57,644 nt of DNA from Spirochaetota bacterium (GCA_027858855.1 JAQIBV010000025.1:1-57644); one strand, 5' to 3'; counted from the stretch's first letter, positions 1 to 8,944 are shown. The notes: generated by a model not told the origin, from the letters alone. Made by a program: numbers and translations.

Positions 1-1
1 C

Positions 2-658
2 GATATACTTATAGGGTTGATTTATGTTTTATTTAAAAAAGAAGCTGTAATTGACACTGAAATAGAGAATACTTTAAATCTCATGGTCCCGGCATTAAGT
101 GCGGTACTTGAGCGGGAAATAATTAAATTGCGTCTTGATAAAGAAAAAAATAAATTTTACAGAATATCTATTAAAGATTCTCTCACCGGATTGTATACCA
201 GATTTTATATGGATGAAATGATGAGGCGTTTCTGCAGAATGCAGGATCGGGATGATTTTATCAGTCTAGGGGTGATATATTTTGACATTGATAATTTTAA
301 AATTATCAATGACACTTACGGTCATACTGCGGGAGATATGGTTCTTAAAAAAGTCGCTAAGGTTTTACTTGACGAAACAAGAGGGGATGATCTGCAAGTA
401 AGACTTGGAGGAGAGGAGCTTGCAGTAATTTTTTTAAGCAAAGATAAAGACGAGTTCGAAGTCATTGGAAACCGGATTCGTGAAAAAATATCTGAACTTG
501 ATTTTCCGGAACATCAGATTGAAAAATCCATCACAGTAAGCGGCGGAGTTTCCATCAGAGTGAAGGGTGAGCCAGTTGAAAAAGTATTCAACAGGGCGGA
601 TCAGAATCTGTATAAAGCCAAAAATCAAGGTAAAAATAAAATTATATGTGATGAATAA
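2..658 (+). CDS. GGDEF diguanylate cyclase, 5'-truncated by window edge
   Basis: This is the C-terminal part of a diguanylate cyclase that would make c-di-GMP from two GTP. The frame is open to the left edge, so the true start lies outside the window; a TTG at 17 is unlikely to be the real start. The first ~50 residues look like the end of a GAF-type sensor followed by a linker helix. The GGDEF domain is intact: DSLTGLYT, the metal-binding FDIDNFK, the NDTYGH segment, an inhibitory-site RGDD five residues before the active-site GGEE, and the terminal ADQNLYKAKNQGKN helix. GGEEF-type signatures are catalytically competent in this family. Sensor input cannot be judged. Confidence 0.9.
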   Translation, partial: DILIGLIYVLFKKEAVIDTEIENTLNLMVPALSAVLEREIIKLRLDKEKNKFYRISIKDSLTGLYTRFYMDEMMRRFCRMQDRDDFISLGVIYFDIDNFKIINDTYGHTAGDMVLKKVAKVLLDETRGDDLQVRLGGEELAVIFLSKDKDEFEVIGNRIREKISELDFPEHQIEKSITVSGGVSIRVKGEPVEKVFNRADQNLYKAKNQGKNKIICDE

Positions 659-762
659 AAGATTTAATCCGGAATACAATGATTTATACCATTAATAAAT
701 TAATTTTCGATATTTTTGAGTGGGCGATTGTCATAGAAATTAATATACTAATAAAATGGGAT

Positions 763-1249
763 CTAATATTCACGCTCCGACAATTCAAACTCAAACCTTA
801 CCCGCTGTTTATAGGCAATTTCTGCTATTGTGTTCAGTTCTTCTATGTTCGAGAATATTTTGTTTACATAGGAACCGGCAAGTTTCTCTTCTGAATACAA
901 CTGATTTCTTAATGTAGTCAAAACATTAATATCAATTGAAGTTAATATAGAATCACCGATAAGAGGAATGACGCATTAATCAATTTGCGACTGTTTAACA
1001 ATTGCGTGGTGTTTACTAATGCGTTTTCCAGTAGCACTTTTGTCTTTGCAATAACACTGATCCCAGCAATAGAAATTATGCGCATACTCACCAAAAGTTA
1101 AGTTTGGATTTTTAATTAGTACATTTAGTTGATCAACCGCCAGACCATTTACCGTCCTGACGTTTAAATTGAACATAATAGACTGATTTACCTGATATAC
1201 ATTTACGGGGATATAGATTAAAATCTTTGGCTGTTTTGAAAGATGTCAT
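763..1249 (-). pseudogene. Decayed tyrosine recombinase (integrase) remnant
   Basis: An ATG at 1249 with a good GGAGG site opens a frame reading NLYPRKCISGKSVYYVQFKR, like the arm-binding N-terminus of phage/ICE integrases, but it stops after about 38 codons. Shifted by one base, the frame resumes with NPNLTFGEYAHNF and ATGKRISKHHA, typical of the SAM-like core-binding domain, then has an in-frame TAA near 986 before VIPLIGDSILTSI and NKIFSNIEELNTIAEIAYKQ. The catalytic domain (R..HxxR..Y) is absent. Frameshift, nonsense codon and 3' truncation make it a dead gene. Its place just downstream of the tRNA-Leu 3' end fits a former tRNA-targeting mobile element. The family call rests on motif resemblance. 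Confidence 0.65.
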
Positions 1250-1370
1250 TTTGACCTCCAGATAAGCGATTATCAATTTTGCTGACAATCTGCTGGCAGT
1301 CTGCTGACAGTAGTCAAAACGTCAATTTTCTGGAAGTTTTCTGGAAGTTTTTGTTTGATTAGATATTAAC

Positions 1371-1397
1371 GTAACCACTGGTAAAACCAGTGGTTAC
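1371..1397. repeat. Perfect 12-bp inverted repeat beside tRNA-Leu
   Basis: Arms GTAACCACTGGT and ACCAGTGGTTAC are separated by three bases, five bases from the 3' end of the tRNA-Leu gene. It could act as the terminator or processing hairpin of the tRNA transcript, although no T-run follows on the minus strand, or be a leftover of the integration site of the neighbouring integrase. Confidence 0.7.
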
Positions 1398-1402
1398 GCC
1401 TA

Positions 1403-1488
1403 TGCCCAAGACCGGACTTGAACCGGTACAGCCGTTACAGCCGAGGGATTTTAAGTCCCTTGTGTCTACCAAATTCCACCACTTGGGC
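1403..1488 (-). tRNA. tRNA-Leu (anticodon TAA)
   Basis: The minus strand folds as a class II tRNA of 86 nt: acceptor arm GCCCAAG pairs with CTTGGGC, the anticodon loop is CTTAAAA with anticodon TAA, a long variable arm follows (CGGCTGTAACGGCTG), and the T-loop is GGTTCAAGTCC. The discriminator is A, as for leucine tRNAs. CCA is not encoded. It lies five bases downstream of tRNA-Cys and is probably co-transcribed with it. Confidence 0.95.
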
Positions 1489-1493
1489 AAATG

Positions 1494-1565
1494 AGGCGTC
1501 GAGCGGATTCGAACCGCTGAATAAAGGTTTTGCAGACCTGCCCCTTACCACTTGGGTACGACGCC
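1494..1565 (-). tRNA. tRNA-Cys (anticodon GCA)
   Basis: The 72-nt minus-strand cloverleaf has acceptor arm GGCGTCG/CGACGCC, anticodon loop CTGCAAA (GCA) and T-arm GCGGTTCGAATCCGC. The discriminator is U, the identity base expected for cysteine. CCA is not encoded. Confidence 0.95.
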
Positions 1566-1578
1566 AATATTGGACTTG

Positions 1579-1605
1579 TTTATAAAGAGGTGTCTCTATT
1601 GTCAA
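1579..1605 (-). promoter_or_regulatory. Sigma-70-type promoter of the tRNA pair
   Basis: On the minus strand TTGACA (1605-1600) is followed after 15 bases by TATAAA (1584-1579), 14 bases before tRNA-Cys. The -35 box is perfect and the position fits a stable-RNA promoter. An 8-bp inverted repeat (1619-1626 and 1647-1654) just upstream may terminate queH transcription. Confidence 0.6.
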
Positions 1606-1697
1606 ACTTTTTTAAACATACAGGTTTAAAAAAACTCGTTATTGACAACCTGTATTATGTCAGAGCATTTTAAAGATACAAGATGGAAAAGGAGGGC

Positions 1698-2291
1698 TCA
1701 GATTTTGAGCGATTCCGCTTTGTTATCCGCCTTGGCTTTTTGACGGATACGCAGTTCATTCTCTTTTTTTGAATAGATACAACCACAGTAATTCTGACGG
1801 TAAAAGCCAAACTTTTTAGAATTTTCAAGTGAAAGCTGGAAACCACCGCTCTTCTTGAAATTACTTGGAAGATAGGCAATACCGTACAAAGATGCAAGCT
1901 CGTTGCCAATTGTATTAATAAGAGATGCAGATTTATGCGGACTTACAGAAAGAGTCGAGGCAACAATATTATAGTTTTCCTTTTTTGCGACCTGAAAAGT
2001 CTTTTCCAGACGAATACGGAAACATAGTTCACAGCGATACGATTTTTCACCAAAGGTGTGAAAGGGGCCAACGGTTTCAAACCACTCCTCAATTCCACCA
2101 GATTCAGTGAGAAGCTTTATGCCTTCATCCTGGGTGTAACGGCACAATTCGTCGAGACGAAGATCGTACTCTTTTTTTATAGATATGTTGGGATTATAGA
2201 AAAATGCACTTACAGAAAAGCCGTCGACCTGAGGATACACCCCGCTCAAACACGGGGCGCAACATGTATGCAAAAGAAGACTTTCTCTCAT
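1698..2291 (-). CDS. queH: Epoxyqueuosine reductase QueH
   Basis: QueH (DUF208) performs the last step of tRNA queuosine synthesis, reducing epoxyqueuosine to queuosine; it is the non-orthologous alternative to QueG. The 197-residue protein carries the family's cysteine set: HTCCAPC near the N-terminus, YRCELCFRIRL in the middle and YCGCIYS near the C-terminus; these bind an Fe-S cluster and a second metal. The STLSVSPHK segment is also typical. Its ATG directly follows the stop of the small gene at 2292, so the two are translationally linked. Cytosolic. Confidence 0.9.
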   Translation of the reverse strand: MRESLLLHTCCAPCLSGVYPQVDGFSVSAFFYNPNISIKKEYDLRLDELCRYTQDEGIKLLTESGGIEEWFETVGPFHTFGEKSYRCELCFRIRLEKTFQVAKKENYNIVASTLSVSPHKSASLINTIGNELASLYGIAYLPSNFKKSGGFQLSLENSKKFGFYRQNYCGCIYSKKENELRIRQKAKADNKAESLKI

Positions 2292-2603
2292 TTACAGAAG
2301 AAACTGATCAATTACTGAATGAAGTCTATCGGTAGATTCAGGACTTGACTTCTCTTCAAGCATGTATTGCATATCAGGGTTTGAATAGTATACAGATTCT
2401 AACTCATATTTTACGATATGCTGGGCTACACAGTATTTAACAGAATCGAAAATCTGCTCAGCTTTAGCAATACTCGATGGGCAATCACTGATAAGCTGGG
2501 AAATAGACAATATAATGTCATGCTTTTCAGACTCACGTATATCATCTCGGCATACACCTTGAAGATCTTTTTCATGAATTTTTTCAGTAATTGGCATATT
2601 CAT
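2292..2603 (-). CDS. Small hypothetical protein upstream of queH
   Basis: A protein of about 103 residues with no membrane segment and no motif I recognise; it is acidic, probably all-helical, and ends SVIDQFLL. I prefer the start at 2603 because AAGGTAAGG lies 6-9 bases upstream; an ATG three codons earlier at 2612 would sit on top of that site. Its stop codon abuts the queH ATG, so it is probably co-expressed with queH, but nothing ties it to queuosine chemistry. Confidence 0.55.
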   Translation of the reverse strand: MNMPITEKIHEKDLQGVCRDDIRESEKHDIILSISQLISDCPSSIAKAEQIFDSVKYCVAQHIVKYELESVYYSNPDMQYMLEEKSSPESTDRLHSVIDQFLL

Positions 2604-2804
2604 AGTTAACATCCTTACCTTTTGTTTTCATGAAAATACGCACATAACACGAAAGCGTCAACCCTAAATAACACTTTTATGCTTTTTTTTCAATTTTAGT
2701 GTGTTTTTTTTGGAAATTCACCATTAATTTTGGATAATATCATAATTCTAAATTAATTTTATTATCCCCCCCCGCCTCCGGTCTGACTTCTACCCACAAT
2801 TATT

Positions 2805-2998
2805 ATCTTGCGACCAGCAAAGGAACTTGCCCTTGTAGGTTGTTCTTATCAGAACAATAAGTTTTTAGCGCAAGATAAAAACCCCACGGGTAACACGAAA
2901 AATTTCTTCTGAGAAATTGTTTTAGGCACTTAAACGAGGTTACCTTCTGAAATTTAGAAATTTTTTCAAAATTCTTTGGTAATTTTTCGAAGTTCCCT
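2805..2998 (+). repeat. Dispersed intergenic repeat, copy A
   Basis: Within the 435-base gap 2604-3038. It begins ATCTTGCGACCAGCAAAGG, passes a palindrome TTGTTCTTATCAGAACAA and ends AATTTTTCGAAGTTCCCT. The first ~120 bases and the last ~25 are nearly identical to 20354-20478; copy A has an extra ~70-base middle segment. CGAAAAATT near the middle pairs with AATTTTTCG at the end, so the RNA could fold. No coding frame. An 8-base C run sits just upstream at 2766-2773. Confidence 0.8.
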
Positions 2999-3038
2999 TA
3001 TATTAGATGAAGGGTTTGAATATTGGTATCCTCAACAA

Positions 3039-3323
3039 TCAACTTATAGCTTTTATAAAAAAAAGTTTTATCCCCTCGTCACCAAATTTTGATTTTATTT
3101 CTGATACTGACTTCTTTATAACAGATTGAACTTTGTCCTCTATATAGGCAATCATCATAAAATTTGTCTCCGGCCAGGTCGTACTTTCCAGACGACGGCC
3201 CTGCTCTCCTCTTCCATGAACAAGAGGGACAATAGTATAATAAAAATCCGGAATCATCGTCTCAATTGACTCAACAATCTCCTCTTGCACCGACTGATTT
3301 GCTATTATCTCCATACGAATCAT
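3039..3323 (-). CDS. PG0541-family transporter-associated protein
   Basis: A 94-residue ferredoxin-fold-like protein, resembling the PG0541 family encoded at the end of RND efflux operons in Bacteroidota and spirochaetes. The central segment YTIVPLVHGRGEQGRRLES resembles the T-loop region of P-II-like small regulators, suggesting a trimeric regulator of the pump; that is inference. The start at 3323 is set by AGGAGG seven bases upstream, and its ATG overlaps the pump's stop (ATGA), so it is translationally coupled as the last gene of the tolC operon. Confidence 0.7.
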   Translation of the reverse strand: MIRMEIIANQSVQEEIVESIETMIPDFYYTIVPLVHGRGEQGRRLESTTWPETNFMMIAYIEDKVQSVIKKSVSEIKSKFGDEGIKLFFIKAIS

Positions 3324-6300
3324 AATACTACCTCCTGTTCGTTTTCGCCATTAATTTTCATGCGTTTATAATATGCTTTTTTGTTAAAAATATAATACAT
3401 TACCGGAATGATCAGTAACGTTACAGCTGAACTTGAAGTAAGACCACCAACAACGCATAATCCGATAGGTTGTATCAATGCGGCATTGCCCGACGATGCA
3501 AAACACATAGGAACCATACCAAAAATCGTTGTCAAAGTGGTCATAAGAACAGGGCGCAGGCGGCTTGTCCCGGCCTCCAGACATGCCCTCTTAAGCGGCA
3601 TTCCACGATTAACTAAAAGATTTGTATAATCTACCAGAATGATTCCATTGTTAACAACAATACCTACGAGCATAACAATACCGATCGCCGAAATAATGGA
3701 GAGCGCTTGTCCGGTCAAAACATGTATGATTATCACACCAATCAAAAGCAGAGGTATGGTAAGCAGATTGATAAGCGGATCCTTAAATGATTCATAGGTA
3801 CCTGCCATAACTCCGTAAACAAGAATAATCGCAAGAACAACAATCGATACAAAAACTCCCAGAGTCTCAAGCATCTCCTTCCATGATCCCTCAAAGTTGA
3901 CTGATACACCATCCGGAATAACCATATTTTTATCGATAGCCGTTTGGATTTTTTTTTCGATGATATTTGCATTCTCTTTCGTTACGATACTCGCCGTCAA
4001 GTGGACAATTCTTGTCTGGTTTTCCCGATTAATTGTTACAGGCCCAACACCTTTTTTAGCACGTGCAAAATTAGATAATGGAACTCGCAGTCCAGAGCTG
4101 CTTGATACGAAAATGCTTTCAAGATCACTAACCTTTACCCGATCTTGAGGGCGAAACATAACAACAACATTGTACTCCTTTCCCCCTCTGCGAAAAATAG
4201 TTGCATCTGTACCGTCAATGCTTGCATTGATCTCCTTTGCTATCGTAGCAATATTTACTCCAAACGAATACGCCCTTTCACGGTCTATCTCAATTTCAAC
4301 CTGGGGCAAACCGTCGTTCATGTCAATAGTGGACTCCGAAATTTCAGGAATCATCTTCATAACCTGTTGAATCTTTTTTGCAGTCTCTAAAGCAGCATTA
4401 AAATCATCTGACCGTAATGCAATATCAATATCACTACCTATGCCCATCATCTGCTGGGACATCCCCTGTTCAAAGGTCAGCTTTGCCATTGGAAAGTCAC
4501 CAAAGTGTGCTCTAATTTTTTCTTTTATTATTTCAGAAGTATCGATCTGATTTTTTGATTTGGGTAACTGAATTGTGATAGAACCTATGTATGTCGCATC
4601 AGTTGATGTCATAGGATTTCCCATACCCAAGCCTACGTTTACGGTCAGGTTTTTAATGCCTCGAATATCACTGGTTATAAACTTTTCCAGCTGTCTAATT
4701 ACCGACTCGGTGTCTTCAAGAGGTGTCCCAAGCGGCATCTCAAGATTAACCGTAACAGAATCATCACTCATCGAGGGAATCGGGTTGATTCGCATAAAAG
4801 GTAGAAAGCATAGTGTCACCAGCAAGACCCCTAAAACAATAAATACTGTTTTTTTCCGATGATTAAGGGCAACAATCAGAACACTGCGATACCATGAAGT
4901 CAGATCCTGTAGTTTTTTTTCAATAAAGCTATATAGTTTTATAAGAAATATATTTTTAACCGGGTTCTCACTTCTGTTTGATACCGGGAAAAAGCGGCTT
5001 GCAAGCACCGGTACAAGAAAAACAGCAACGAGCAAACTTGAAAGAAGCGCAATACCAACCGTATATATCATGTCCTGAAAGAGCATCCCAAAAATTCCCA
5101 AATCACTTTTAAAAAAGAACAAAGGAAAAAAAACACAAATAGTTGTTAAATTTCCCGACACTACCGACATAACAACCTCATGCGAACCTAACGTTGCTGC
5201 AACGACAGGCTTTGCGCCACGTTCGCGATAAGTAAAAATATTCTCTAATATAACAATCGAAGCATCAACAATCATCCCTACTCCAAGAATAAGTCCGGTC
5301 ATGGTCATCATGTTAAGAGTAATCCCGGCAAAATTCATCGCGAGCAGAGTTATGACAATAGACAGGGGGATGGAAATACCGATAACGACGGTACTCTTAA
5401 AGCTTCGAAGAAAGAGAAAAAGGATCAGCATCGCGAGCAATGCTCCCTGATAAGCAGAGCGAAGTAGTGTATCGATCGTGTCCCTGATTTGCTCTGTGTC
5501 ATCGGAAATAACGACAAGCGACACGTCAGAAGGCAGAAGCTTTTGTATCTCTTCGATTTTTTTGTATACAGCATCAGCAGCGTTAACCGAATTTGCGCCG
5601 CTCTGCTTGATAATGCCGATATATACCCCCGGTTCTCCATTGATATATACAGCCGAGCTTTTATCCTCGTAACCGGAAAAACAGTTACCTATATCACTCA
5701 GCTTCACCGAATAACCATTCTTTATCCCGACAACAGTATTAGCTATCTCATCTATACTCTTATATTCACCAACTGTGCGCACAAGATAGCTTCTGGATGC
5801 CTCTACAATCTTGCCACCACCCAGTTCCAGGTTCTGCGAACCAAGACCCAACGCAACTTCGGTAAGAGTGAAATCATAAGCCTCAAGTCTGTTCTGAGAA
5901 AGCTCGACACGAACTATTTTGTCACGTCCACCACTCGTAGTTGCCTGCGCTACTCCAACAGCCTGTTCCAGTTTCGACTCTATATTATCCTCTGCAATCT
6001 CCCGGAGATCTTCAGAACTTCTGCTCCCCCTTACTGCAATACGCATGATAGGCATTGAGTCTGCATCCATTTTATTTATACTCGGATTGGTTATGTCGTC
6101 AGGCAAATGTGATTTAACTCTATCGATTCGGTCACGAATATTATTAGAAGCCTCATTCAGGTTAGTACCATATTCAAATTCCAGCATAATAACTGAAGCA
6201 CCCTCCGAAGAATGTGATGTCATCTCTTTAAGATTGCTCACACTAACCAGAGAGCTTTCGAGAATTTCAGTTACTGATTTTTCGACTGACTCAGGGCCGG

Positions 6301-6460
6301 CATTTTCATATTGAGTAGAGACAACAATCATGGGAAAGTCAATTGATGGGAAAAGATCGATCGACACGGATTTTAACGTAAATAATCCCAGGATTGCCAA
6401 TAATGCAAAGGCTACGACTGTTAATACAGGACGTTCAACTATTCTTTTTGACAGACTCAT
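3320..6460 (-). CDS. RND efflux transporter permease (AcrB/SwrC type)
   Basis: Inner-membrane proton-driven pump of the hydrophobe/amphiphile efflux family, 1046 residues, the normal length. It starts with the usual MSLSKRIVERP and a first membrane helix, followed by the porter-domain motif IDLFPSIDFP. The TM4 proton-relay motif GMIVDASIVILEN keeps the first Asp; the second acidic position of AcrB is Ala-Ser here, as in SwrC-like pumps. The second half repeats the fold and ends in GIVVNNGIILVDYTN and the last helices. The start lies 26 bases inside the adaptor gene. Substrate (drug, bile salt, lipid or secondary metabolite) cannot be told. Confidence 0.93.
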   Translation of the reverse strand: MSLSKRIVERPVLTVVAFALLAILGLFTLKSVSIDLFPSIDFPMIVVSTQYENAGPESVEKSVTEILESSLVSVSNLKEMTSHSSEGASVIMLEFEYGTNLNEASNNIRDRIDRVKSHLPDDITNPSINKMDADSMPIMRIAVRGSRSSEDLREIAEDNIESKLEQAVGVAQATTSGGRDKIVRVELSQNRLEAYDFTLTEVALGLGSQNLELGGGKIVEASRSYLVRTVGEYKSIDEIANTVVGIKNGYSVKLSDIGNCFSGYEDKSSAVYINGEPGVYIGIIKQSGANSVNAADAVYKKIEEIQKLLPSDVSLVVISDDTEQIRDTIDTLLRSAYQGALLAMLILFLFLRSFKSTVVIGISIPLSIVITLLAMNFAGITLNMMTMTGLILGVGMIVDASIVILENIFTYRERGAKPVVAATLGSHEVVMSVVSGNLTTICVFFPLFFFKSDLGIFGMLFQDMIYTVGIALLSSLLVAVFLVPVLASRFFPVSNRSENPVKNIFLIKLYSFIEKKLQDLTSWYRSVLIVALNHRKKTVFIVLGVLLVTLCFLPFMRINPIPSMSDDSVTVNLEMPLGTPLEDTESVIRQLEKFITSDIRGIKNLTVNVGLGMGNPMTSTDATYIGSITIQLPKSKNQIDTSEIIKEKIRAHFGDFPMAKLTFEQGMSQQMMGIGSDIDIALRSDDFNAALETAKKIQQVMKMIPEISESTIDMNDGLPQVEIEIDRERAYSFGVNIATIAKEINASIDGTDATIFRRGGKEYNVVVMFRPQDRVKVSDLESIFVSSSSGLRVPLSNFARAKKGVGPVTINRENQTRIVHLTASIVTKENANIIEKKIQTAIDKNMVIPDGVSVNFEGSWKEMLETLGVFVSIVVLAIILVYGVMAGTYESFKDPLINLLTIPLLLIGVIIIHVLTGQALSIISAIGIVMLVGIVVNNGIILVDYTNLLVNRGMPLKRACLEAGTSRLRPVLMTTLTTIFGMVPMCFASSGNAALIQPIGLCVVGGLTSSSAVTLLIIPVMYYIFNKKAYYKRMKINGENEQEVVL

Positions 6461-7472
6461 CTGTCACCTCACTTGTCTCTTTTTTTTGTGGCATCTTTTT
6501 ATCTTTCCCCAAAAATTTTTTTATTTTATCCCAAAAAGAGTTCTTCTCAGATTTTACATCTTCTTCTACCTTTATGGGAGCATCGACATCATGAACAAGA
6601 GCCTTATCGCTAAGAACCTGCATTCCTTCTACAACTATCTTCTGGCCATCCAAAAGACCGGATTTAATCTGGGTGGATCCATCCACTGTGATCCCTTTTT
6701 TAACTGTTTTTTTTGTAACTGTGTTATCGGAGTTTACGACAAAGACATGGTGCTCATCCAAACTTGTAATAACTGATGATTCTGGCACTACCAGACAATC
6801 AGGCACTATCCTGGTAAACAGTCTAATCTTTGGAAACATACCAGCATCAATTTGTGAATCATAGTTTTCAAACTCAAGATAGAGATTTTTTGTTCGCGAC
6901 ACCTCATCAAGCACAGGTGAAACCCTTGTCACAGACGCGTGATAAATCTCATCGGGGTATGCTTCGAGATGGACATCAGCTTTGAGCCCAGGTTTCAAAT
7001 CAGCAACATAACGTTCGGGGATGTTCGCGGTAATCTGAAGATTATCGATATCACCAATAACTGCAATTGGAGTATTTACAGACACTGTCGTTCCGATTTC
7101 CAGCGGCATTGAAGAAACCGAACCAGTTATCGGAGCGATAACCGGACTTTTTACATATTTTGCACCTGGCTCTGAAGGATCAATATATCCAATAATTTGA
7201 CCTTTTTTAACCCGAGATCCAAGAGAAACAGACATCAGAATGAGTTTGCCCCCTATATCCGGGTAGACCTCAACACTTTTAACGGGTACAATATTACCGT
7301 TAGTTTCGATATAAACATGCAAATCTTGCCTTTTGACAAGCCTGGTACGAACGCTAAAAACGACTGGAGCAGTGGATAACCTGTTCTTATCATCTCTGCC
7401 AACAATAACAAACAACAACAATACGACTATTATAATGACAATGAGATACTTGAGTCTTTTCATTTTTTTCAT
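6435..7472 (-). CDS. RND periplasmic adaptor (membrane fusion protein)
   Basis: HlyD/AcrA-family adaptor of 345 residues linking the inner-membrane pump to the TolC channel. An N-terminal anchor helix (about residues 7-25) precedes a short barrel-sandwich domain (VYPDIGGKLILMSV, GSRVKKGQIIGYIDPS, then IAPITGSVSSMPLEIGTTV), with almost no alpha-hairpin. Beta-barrel and membrane-proximal domains follow. The last ~50 residues are a lysine/glutamate-rich tail (KKETSEVTDESVKKNS), longer than usual. It begins four bases after the tolC stop and overlaps the pump gene. Confidence 0.9.
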   Translation of the reverse strand: MKKMKRLKYLIVIIIVVLLLFVIVGRDDKNRLSTAPVVFSVRTRLVKRQDLHVYIETNGNIVPVKSVEVYPDIGGKLILMSVSLGSRVKKGQIIGYIDPSEPGAKYVKSPVIAPITGSVSSMPLEIGTTVSVNTPIAVIGDIDNLQITANIPERYVADLKPGLKADVHLEAYPDEIYHASVTRVSPVLDEVSRTKNLYLEFENYDSQIDAGMFPKIRLFTRIVPDCLVVPESSVITSLDEHHVFVVNSDNTVTKKTVKKGITVDGSTQIKSGLLDGQKIVVEGMQVLSDKALVHDVDAPIKVEEDVKSEKNSFWDKIKKFLGKDKKMPQKKETSEVTDESVKKNS

Positions 7473-7475
7473 GGT

Positions 7476-8756
7476 TTACCTTCCAAGTGAACCGAATGGA
7501 ACGCCGATCTGCTTTTCCAATTCGAGTATAGTCGAGATAAGATTATACGCCTCAGACATGAGTGATGCTTTTGTTTTATACAGCGAATCCGCACTGTCTA
7601 CGAGGCTTAAAAGATCCTTTGTTCCGTAACGATAAGCTTCGGCCATCATGGAATAGGTGCGTTCTGAAAGTTTTACATTTTCCTGGCATGCCTTAATTGT
7701 TGACTGGGACTGCGCTATCTGCCTGACAAGAGACTCTACAGAAACAGATACCTTTGTTTTAGTATCCGCAAGTTGTATCTCAAGCAGAGTCACGTTATCC
7801 ACAGCCGATGCAATATTCTCATTTGAGCTAGACCAAGGGATAAGACCGTCCAGAGGCACGGTGACAGCTGCTGTGATCGCTCCCGCATCATTCCAGCCAG
7901 TTTCGGAAGTTACAGATCCAGATGCATTAGTCGGTCGATAAGAATAGCCGAAAGATAAAACCGGAGAGTATGCGTTAAAGCGTGCTGCTGTTGCTGTTGC
8001 TTTCGCAAACTCCAGAGATTTTTCTGCTGCACGCACTTCATTTGATTTTATCTCAATACCTTCGATAGAAAACGATCCAAGGTTAATTACCTCTTCTAAA
8101 GATCCATCGAGTATGATGTCATCATTTTGACTAAGACCAATAAGTTGTTTAAAGCAGGCCATATCGTTTTGCCAGGTTATTTCTGCGGAAGCTAAAGTTG
8201 GTTTCAGATTTCCCCAGCTGACCTTTGCTGATAGCACATCGATCTCCGGGACACGTCCAGCTTTGTATCTGGCAAGAGTCTGTTCATATCGGGATTGCGC
8301 AGTTTCAAGATTGCGCTTTTGAAGATCTATATTAATTTTTTCATAAAGCAGACCATAAAAGGATTTGCGGACGGCAAGCTCAATATCCTTGAGTACCATT
8401 TCCTGTGAAATCAATCCAGCCTCGTAATTTATCTTTGCCTGCCTTACGTCAGCAGCGATTGCCGCGGAAAAAGAGAACGACGCTTCTGCCGTCAAGAAGA
8501 CCGATCGATCATAGGTTGTCGGCTCGTTTGGGTACGATACCCCTGCACCAACTGAGAGAGAAGGAGTGAGTCCATTTAAAGACTTGCTGTCTTTTCGCTT
8601 TAACCCTGAAACATTCAAATTGCTCTGGATTATTGACGAATTGTTCTTCATTGCAATGTTAACTGTCTGATCAACTGTGTATGTCGATTCGGCTTTTAAG
8701 AAACCGGGTAGCAAAATTATCAGAAACACATATGAAAAAAAATACCTGATGTTCAT
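7476..8756 (-). CDS. TolC-family outer-membrane efflux protein
   Basis: Outer-membrane channel of the tripartite pump, 426 residues, with a Sec signal peptide ending near LKAES. Two repeated long-helix OEP domains follow, with TolC-like features such as LEFAKATATAARFNAYSP and EAYRYGTKDLLSLVDSADSL near the C-terminus. A GGAGGAG ribosome site lies just upstream of the ATG. It is the first gene of the four-gene operon; a TetR-type operator and an inverted repeat lie upstream, so the whole pump is probably under the neighbouring repressor. Confidence 0.92.
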   Translation of the reverse strand: MNIRYFFSYVFLIILLPGFLKAESTYTVDQTVNIAMKNNSSIIQSNLNVSGLKRKDSKSLNGLTPSLSVGAGVSYPNEPTTYDRSVFLTAEASFSFSAAIAADVRQAKINYEAGLISQEMVLKDIELAVRKSFYGLLYEKINIDLQKRNLETAQSRYEQTLARYKAGRVPEIDVLSAKVSWGNLKPTLASAEITWQNDMACFKQLIGLSQNDDIILDGSLEEVINLGSFSIEGIEIKSNEVRAAEKSLEFAKATATAARFNAYSPVLSFGYSYRPTNASGSVTSETGWNDAGAITAAVTVPLDGLIPWSSSNENIASAVDNVTLLEIQLADTKTKVSVSVESLVRQIAQSQSTIKACQENVKLSERTYSMMAEAYRYGTKDLLSLVDSADSLYKTKASLMSEAYNLISTILELEKQIGVPFGSLGR

Positions 8757-8768
8757 TTCTCCTCCGTG

Positions 8769-8795
8769 AAAAAGTAAATCTATTGTTTACTTTTT
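8769..8795. repeat. 10-bp inverted repeat in the tolC leader
   Basis: AAAAAGTAAA (8769-8778) and TTTACTTTTT (8786-8795) are perfect arms with a 7-base spacer, right before the tolC ribosome-binding site. As RNA it would form an AU-rich hairpin next to the Shine-Dalgarno; as DNA it could be a protein site. Confidence 0.55.
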
Positions 8796-8905
8796 ACCAT
8801 TTATATCTTGATTACTATTTTTGATAATTGATCAGACCATTTGAACAAACAGTCAGTTAAATAATTATTGAGAATGACCATGTCTACCCTATTACCGTTA
8901 GTTTT

Positions 8906-8920
8906 TCTAACATTGTTAGA
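8906..8920. promoter_or_regulatory. Predicted TetR operator upstream of tolC
   Basis: The 15-base palindrome TCTAACATTGTTAGA lies 150 bases before the tolC start. The same palindrome with one central base changed occurs at the tetR start (9537-9551). Two matched sites, one before the regulator and one before its neighbouring operon, are what a TetR-type repressor normally uses. Confidence 0.65.
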
Positions 8921-8944
8921 TTGAAATTAAAAAAAAAGTTACTT

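Noticed and set aside
679-894. A 71-codon plus-strand frame after the GGDEF gene
   Set aside because: It lies antisense to the integrase remnant and has no ribosome site.
5489-6058. A 189-codon plus-strand frame
   Set aside because: Antisense of the RND pump gene; no family features and no ribosome site.
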